This document shows positions 8,622-12,406 of a stretch of DNA of 12,406 nt, piece after piece; positions within the stretch are counted from its first letter, which is position 1, and every line of letters starts with the position of its first letter. The notes beneath the pieces were generated by a model that was not told the DNA's origin, ran no database searches, and worked only from the letters and a program-made list of their open reading frames with translations. This DNA comes from Candidatus Galloscillospira excrementavium (GTDB lineage Bacteria > Bacillota > Clostridia > Oscillospirales > Oscillospiraceae). The DNA is taken from assembly GCA_018711785.1 (NCBI GenBank), contig DVHW01000089.1, forward strand, positions 1 to 12,406, given 5' to 3'. The translations under genes were made by a program, and so were the position numbers.

Positions 8622-8656
8622 ATAAGCCCCCGGGCGATGAGCGCCCGGGGGCTTAT
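8622..8656 (-). terminator. Strong hairpin, probable terminator after spoVAE
   Basis: A perfect 15-bp inverted repeat (8622-8636 against 8642-8656) encloses a 5-base loop. The stem is mostly G-C with an A/T-rich base. It lies about 48 bases past the spoVAE stop. No T run follows on either strand, so it is not a textbook intrinsic terminator. It could stop transcription less efficiently, protect a 3' end, or both. Confidence 0.65.
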
Positions 8657-8703
8657 GTCCCGCGTATACTGGACGAAAACTCTCCTCTGTGCTTTTGTCT
8701 GTC

Positions 8704-9072
8704 TCAGCTCTTGGAGCGCGGCTTGAAGATCAGCGCCACCAGATATCCGAAGAAAATCGCCGCTGTAATGCCGCCCGCGGCGGCGGTGACGCCCCCGGTC
8801 AGGGCGCCCAGGATGCCCTGCTCGGCCACCGCCTTCTCCACGCCCTTGGCCAGAAGGTATCCAAACCCGGTCAGGGGCACGGTGGCCCCCGCGCCGCCGA
8901 ACTCCACTACATATTTGTAGATGCCAAGGCCGCCCAGAACCACCCCGGAGACCACGTAGGCCACCAGAATCTTTGCCGGGGTCAGGGTGGTCTTGTCGAT
9001 CAGGATCTGACCAATGAGACACAGGACGCCGCCGCAGAGAAACGCCCGGGCATACTCCCAGAATACTTCCAT
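8704..9072 (-). CDS. spoVAE: Stage V sporulation protein AE (SpoVAEb type)
   Basis: SpoVAE is a small inner-membrane protein of the SpoVA channel that moves calcium dipicolinate into the developing forespore and out again during germination. The 122-residue product is hydrophobic, with likely membrane segments around 9-25, 35-55, 67-75 and 88-117. It shows the family features ILIDKTTLTPAKILV (23-37), EFGGAGATVPLTGFGYLLAKG (57-77) and a glycine-rich GALTGGVTAAAGGITAAI near the C-terminus, ending in a basic tail. The ATG at 9072 has an AAGGAGAAGAAC ribosome site. The frame runs further back to 9237, but that stretch is repeat DNA without family sequence. It follows spoVAD after an unusually long 257-base spacer. 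Expression would be expected from sigma-G in the forespore by analogy; no separate promoter is visible. Identification is secure. Confidence 0.95.
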   Translation of the reverse strand: MEVFWEYARAFLCGGVLCLIGQILIDKTTLTPAKILVAYVVSGVVLGGLGIYKYVVEFGGAGATVPLTGFGYLLAKGVEKAVAEQGILGALTGGVTAAAGGITAAIFFGYLVALIFKPRSKS

Positions 9073-9115
9073 GTTCTTCTCCTTTTCGCCGATGGATGGG
9101 TCCGATGGATATCCC

Positions 9116-9200
9116 CGCATCTGCCTCCGCCCGCCTCTCGTGGCGCACAGAGGCGGCGGCGCGGGACTCACTTTTTCGTAGAGATTGCCACCGCGTGGCC
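9116..9200. repeat. Direct repeat copy A, carrying a spoVAD-like 3' end
   Basis: This 85-bp stretch between spoVAD and spoVAE repeats 9277-9362. The first 26 bases (9116-9141) match 9277-9302 exactly; the rest is similar, with one small indel. Read on the minus strand it contains HAVAISTKK and a TGA (9168-9197), matching the true SpoVAD ending HAVAISTQK. The stop is followed by an imperfect GC-rich hairpin. A 20-codon minus-strand frame from the ATG at 9230 ends at this stop; it is bounded upstream by TGA. It is either a relic of a second spoVAD end or one copy of a dispersed repeat. Confidence 0.85.
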
Positions 9201-9204
9201 GTGA

Positions 9205-9221
9205 TTTGCCCTCCGGGCAAA
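9205..9221. repeat. Short perfect inverted repeat in the spoVAD-spoVAE spacer
   Basis: A 7-bp stem (9205-9211 with 9215-9221, TTTGCCC/GGGCAAA) encloses a 3-base loop. A second small palindrome, ACCGG-TT-CCGGT, follows at 9236-9247, and TCACCGG occurs at 9234-9240 and 9247-9253. No T run follows, so the role is unknown. The spacer may be folded RNA that tunes spoVAE expression or may simply be repeat debris. Confidence 0.55.
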
Positions 9222-9276
9222 CCGTGTCATCCCTCACCGGTTCCGGTCACCGGCCGGGAGGCGATGGGGACAGCAG

Positions 9277-9362
9277 CGCATCTGCCTCCGCCCGCCTCTC
9301 GTCACGCACAGGGGCGGCGGCGAGGACACTCACTTCTGCGTGGAAATGGCTACTGCATGGCA
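9277..9362. repeat. Direct repeat copy B, spanning the spoVAD 3' end
   Basis: This is the partner of 9116-9200. Its right part (9330-9362) is the last codons and stop of spoVAD; its left part is the immediate downstream flank. On the minus strand the stop is followed by an imperfect GC-rich hairpin, roughly 9 bp with a bulge and a 10-base loop. Copy A keeps the same hairpin with a compensating-looking difference in the stem. Confidence 0.85.
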
Positions 9363-10343
9363 GATGCACGGGATGCTCTCCCCCTGCTGGGTGGAGGTGG
9401 GCGAGAGCAGGGCGCCCGTGCCGCAGAAGAGGAGGTTCTTCCACCGCCCGGCGCGCATCCCGTTCAGCAGATACCCGGTGAGCACCACGGCGGAGCAGCC
9501 GCAGCCCGAGCCGCCGCAGTGGACGTCCTGGGCCTCCAGGTCATAGATCATGGTGCCGCAGTCGTCCAGGTTGTTCAGGTCCACACCGTCCCGGTGGAAG
9601 GCGTCCAGCAGGATCTCCTTTCCCAGCGCGCCCAGGTCCCCGGTGACGATGAGATCGTAGTAGGAGGGCCTGCGGCCCAGGTCCTCCAGGTGGGCCTTGA
9701 TGGTGGCGTAGGCCGCCGGGGCCATGGCCGCCCCCATGTTGTTGGCGTCCTTGATGCCCTTGTCCACGATCTTGCCGGTGGTCACGTGGGTGACATAGGG
9801 GCCCTCCCCCTCCCGGGCCAGGATGACGCACCCGGACCCGGTGACAGTCCACTGGGCGGTGGGGGTCCGCTGCCCGCCGTACTCCAGCGGGGTGCGGTAC
9901 TGCCGCTCCGCTGAGCAGAAGTGGGAGGAGGTCATGGCCGCCGCCCACTCCCCGTAGCCGCCGTCCAGCATCATGGCCGCCAGGGAGAGGCTCTCCGCCA
10001 TGGTGGAGCAGGCTCCGTAGAGGCCGTAGAAGGGGACGTCCTGCCCCCGGACGGCAAAGCCGGTGCCGATACACTGGTTCAGCAGGTCCCCGGCGAAGAT
10101 ATAGTCCATCTGGGAAACGGGCTGCTTGGCCTTGTCCAGGGCGGAGGCCAGGGCCATGCGCTGCATGGCCGACTCCGCCTTTTCCCAGCTCTTCTCCCCA
10201 AAGGTGTCGTCCTGCTCGATGTGGTCGAAGCTGTTTTTCAGAGGGCCCTCCCCCTCCTTTTTTCCCACCACATTGGCGTGCCCCGCAATGCTAGGCGGAT
10301 TGGCCAGCGCCACCGTCTGTCTGCCGATTTTCTTCGTGGTCAT
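9330..10343 (-). CDS. spoVAD: Stage V sporulation protein AD
   Basis: SpoVAD is the thiolase-fold, dipicolinate-binding protein of the SpoVA machinery that loads calcium dipicolinate into spores. The 337-residue length matches the roughly 338 of Bacillus SpoVAD. Recognisable parts are the start KKIGRQTVALANPPSIAG, AGDLLNQCIGTGFAVRG (84-100), FYGLYGACSTM with C112 at the position of the thiolase/ketoacyl-synthase nucleophile, LIVTGDLGALGKEIL, VHCGGSGCGCSAVVL (274-288) and a C-terminal STQQGESIPCICHAVAI. The ATG has a GGAGGG ribosome site about 5 bases upstream. In Bacillus the order is spoVAC-spoVAD-spoVAEb. Here spoVAE follows, but no spoVAC precedes: upstream is a 156-base region and a divergent gene. 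I could not identify a convincing sigma-G promoter in that region. Confidence 0.96.
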   Translation of the reverse strand: MTTKKIGRQTVALANPPSIAGHANVVGKKEGEGPLKNSFDHIEQDDTFGEKSWEKAESAMQRMALASALDKAKQPVSQMDYIFAGDLLNQCIGTGFAVRGQDVPFYGLYGACSTMAESLSLAAMMLDGGYGEWAAAMTSSHFCSAERQYRTPLEYGGQRTPTAQWTVTGSGCVILAREGEGPYVTHVTTGKIVDKGIKDANNMGAAMAPAAYATIKAHLEDLGRRPSYYDLIVTGDLGALGKEILLDAFHRDGVDLNNLDDCGTMIYDLEAQDVHCGGSGCGCSAVVLTGYLLNGMRAGRWKNLLFCGTGALLSPTSTQQGESIPCICHAVAISTQK

Positions 10344-10430
10344 CCAATCCCTCCGCTCTGTTTCCTGGATCGGTCCTAGTTTTCACAAAACCGTAAAAAA
10401 TATAAGTCCGGATTTTGGAACCGCCCGCTC

Positions 10431-10459
10431 TGGTCAAACCCGGAAAAATACGGTATAAT
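10431..10459 (+). promoter_or_regulatory. Predicted sigma-A promoter of the zinc-ribbon gene
   Basis: TGGTCA (10431-10436), a 17-base spacer and a perfect TATAAT (10454-10459) lie 40 bases before the ATG. The -35 matches the consensus at four of six positions. The promoter probably drives both the zinc-ribbon and thioesterase genes. Confidence 0.75.
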
Positions 10460-10499
10460 ACAGGGGAATCCTTTTATTCTCTGTTGATGGAGGCGCACC

Positions 10500-11111
10500 A
10501 TGGCCAAAGACACCAAGCGCACACTCGCCTATCTCTGCCCGTCCTGCCGCCAGAGCGTCATTGTGGAACGGAGCATCTTTCAGCTGGCCGCCGCCCCCAA
10601 TGTCCTGCCCTGCCCCTGCGGCAAGTCGGCGCTGCGGGTGGAGCTGGAGGGCAGCCAGGCCCGCCTGAGCGTCCCCTGCCTGTTCTGTCAGAAGGAGCAC
10701 ACCGTGGTCTGCTCCGCCCACGCCTTTCTCCACGAGAAGGCCCTGGCCTTTTCCTGCGCCGCCTCGGGGCTGGACTGCTGCTATGTGGGCGAGGAGGGGC
10801 CGGTCTTTGCCGCGGTCCGGCGTCTGGAGGAGGCGGCGGACAAGCTGGAGCGGGAGGCCGGCGCCCGGGGCACCTTCCTGGACGAGCTGGCCATGCACGA
10901 GGTCCTCTCCGAGCTGCGGGACATCGCCAAGCGGGGCGGGGTGAGCTGCGAGTGCGGCTCCACGGAGTGGAAGCTCCAGGTCAATTACAGCTCCATCGAC
11001 CTCATCTGCCCCCACTGCGGCGGTGTCCTCCGGCTGAACGCCGCCACCGCGTCGGACATCGACGATATCTGCTGCAAGGACCGGCTGGTCATCAAGCGCC
11101 GTCCGTTGTAA
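10500..11111 (+). CDS. Cysteine-rich zinc-ribbon protein, function unknown
   Basis: I do not recognise a named family for this 203-residue soluble protein. It has sixteen cysteines, many in paired knuckles: C13/C16 (CPSC), C38/C40 (CPCG), C60/C63 (CLFC), C150/C152 (CECG) and C170/C173 (CPHC). Others are C71, C86, C93/C94 and C191/C192. The pairs suggest an N-terminal module of about 95 residues with two zinc sites and a C-terminal zinc ribbon (148-180). They are joined by a charged, probably helical linker, AAVRRLEEAADKLEREAG and onward (104-144). It has no signal peptide or membrane segment. The ATG has GGAGG 6 bases upstream and a strong promoter. The thioesterase gene follows after 40 bases, so the two are probably cotranscribed. 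A role in nucleic-acid or protein binding is plausible from zinc ribbons but is inference only. Confidence 0.85.
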   Translation: MAKDTKRTLAYLCPSCRQSVIVERSIFQLAAAPNVLPCPCGKSALRVELEGSQARLSVPCLFCQKEHTVVCSAHAFLHEKALAFSCAASGLDCCYVGEEGPVFAAVRRLEEAADKLEREAGARGTFLDELAMHEVLSELRDIAKRGGVSCECGSTEWKLQVNYSSIDLICPHCGGVLRLNAATASDIDDICCKDRLVIKRRPL

Positions 11112-11151
11112 AACCCTTTTGCATCACACCAGAAAGCGAGGAGCGATACTC

Positions 11152-11892
11152 TTGGGCGTATTTTTCGAACAGACCTACCGGGTGGATTCCCGGTCCGTGG
11201 ACCCCTTTGACCACTGCCGGCCCTCGGCGCTGCTGGGCCTGCTCCAGGAGGCCGCCACCGACGCCGCCGTAGCCATCCATGTCTCCCGGGAGGAGATGGT
11301 GGCCCGCTACAACGTCTTTTGGATGCTGGCCCGGATGTGGTACCGCCTGGACCGCCCGCTCCACTGGGACGAGGTGGTGCGCATCCGCACCTGGCACCGG
11401 GGCGGCCGGGGGGCCGCCATGTACCGGGACTTTGACCTCTTCGTGGGGGATGAGCCGGTGGGCGAGGCCATCTCCACCTGGGTCCTGGCTGACCTGGACA
11501 CCCACAAGCTCTTCCGCCTGTCCCACGCGGAGGAATTCGCCGGCACCGAGGGCGGAGCGCTGTGCAAGGACAAGCTCCTGACCAAGCTCCGTCCCCCCGA
11601 GGGCCTGGCTCTGGCCGAGCGGCGGCCTCTCCATTACAGCGACACCGACATCAACGGCCATGTCAACAATGCCCGCTATGCCGACTTCACCTGCGACGCC
11701 ATCCACCTGGAACGGCTGCTGCCGGGGCATTTTGTCTCCTCCCTCCAGATCGGCTACCTCCACGAGTGCCGCCCGGAGGAGGTGCTGGAGCTCTATACGG
11801 CCCCGGCCGACGGGGGCTGGTTTGTCCGCGGCGTGGGGGAGGACGGTACGGCCCGTTTCGACGCCTCCCTCCACCTCTCTCCCCTCCCCTGA
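11152..11892 (+). CDS. Acyl-ACP thioesterase (FatA/FatB-like, double hotdog)
   Basis: The enzyme hydrolyses fatty acyl-acyl carrier protein, ending chain elongation and releasing free fatty acid. Two hotdog domains are visible: an N-terminal one with the long helix CRPSALLGLLQEAATDAAV (22-40), and a C-terminal one with SDTDINGHVNNARYADF (163-179). D166, N168 and H170 match the catalytic D-x-N-x-H of plant FatB. GYLHEC (201-206) supplies the later Glu/Cys pair, E205 and C206. The 246 residues match bacterial members. I chose the TTG at 11152 because GAGGAG (11138-11143) stands 8 bases before it. An upstream in-frame TTG at 11119 has no ribosome site and would add residues unlike the family. 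It is probably cotranscribed with the zinc-ribbon gene. Substrate chain length cannot be read from the sequence. Confidence 0.9.
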   Translation: MGVFFEQTYRVDSRSVDPFDHCRPSALLGLLQEAATDAAVAIHVSREEMVARYNVFWMLARMWYRLDRPLHWDEVVRIRTWHRGGRGAAMYRDFDLFVGDEPVGEAISTWVLADLDTHKLFRLSHAEEFAGTEGGALCKDKLLTKLRPPEGLALAERRPLHYSDTDINGHVNNARYADFTCDAIHLERLLPGHFVSSLQIGYLHECRPEEVLELYTAPADGGWFVRGVGEDGTARFDASLHLSPLP

Positions 11893-11901
11893 ATCCGGCC
11901 C

Positions 11902-11930
11902 TTGACAAGCCTGCTCCAAGAGCGTAGAAT
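11902..11930 (+). promoter_or_regulatory. Near-consensus promoter of guaB
   Basis: A perfect TTGACA (11902-11907), a 17-base spacer and TAGAAT (11925-11930) lie 54 bases before the ATG and 9 bases after the thioesterase stop. The leader is about 48 bases, too short for a purine riboswitch, and none is seen. No intrinsic terminator separates it from the thioesterase gene. Confidence 0.85.
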
Positions 11931-11972
11931 AGGAAAAATTTCTCTCCCCACCGGCCACAAAAACAGAAGTAA

Positions 11973-12406
<434 letters not shown>

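Noticed and set aside
9073..9237. N-terminal extension of SpoVAE to an upstream GTG
   Set aside because: The added residues are translated from repeat DNA and are not membrane-like. The ATG at 9072 has a strong ribosome site and gives the family length.
11119..11151. Upstream TTG start for the thioesterase
   Set aside because: It has no Shine-Dalgarno, whereas the TTG at 11152 has GAGGAG at 8 bases.

Overview
The window comes from a GC-rich, endospore-forming Firmicute. The combination of AddAB, SpoVAD/SpoVAE, a Firmicute-type mannose-6-phosphate isomerase and strongly GC-biased third codon positions fits an Oscillospiraceae/Flavonifractor-like gut clostridium. That assignment is inferred from protein character, not from a search. 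Nearly all the sequence is ordinary, well-packed chromosomal coding DNA. I see no mobile element, CRISPR array, tRNA or rRNA.

Layout. On the minus strand at the left end lies rpmE (16-222), with its own promoter (296-324) just beyond the end of addA. Next, also on the minus strand, is the two-gene operon addB (start 7307) then addA (start 3958), encoding the double-strand-break-resecting helicase-nuclease. A 90-bp divergent region (7308-7397) separates addB from a 71-aa plus-strand gene resembling the RDAC small-protein family. That gene ends in a 9-bp convergent overlap with a minus-strand class I mannose-6-phosphate isomerase gene (7605-8543). Upstream of the isomerase are its promoter, a strong hairpin (8622-8656), and the sporulation genes spoVAE (8704-9072) and spoVAD (9330-10343). 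The last two are separated by a 257-bp spacer that carries a copy of the spoVAD 3' end.

The right end is plus strand. A consensus-like promoter (10431-10459) drives a cysteine-rich zinc-ribbon protein of unknown function (10500-11111) and, 40 bp later, a double-hotdog acyl-ACP thioesterase (TTG start at 11152). A near-consensus promoter (11902-11930) then precedes guaB, IMP dehydrogenase, which runs off the window.

Functionally these are separate housekeeping modules: ribosome, recombination repair, sugar-phosphate isomerisation, dipicolinate uptake into spores, fatty-acyl release and GMP synthesis. I found no convincing undescribed system. The features most worth a second look are the imperfect direct repeat carrying a second spoVAD-like 3' end with synonymous-only differences, the absence of spoVAC from the visible spoVA locus, the small RDAC-like gene wedged between addB and the isomerase, and the uncharacterised zinc-ribbon protein paired with the thioesterase.
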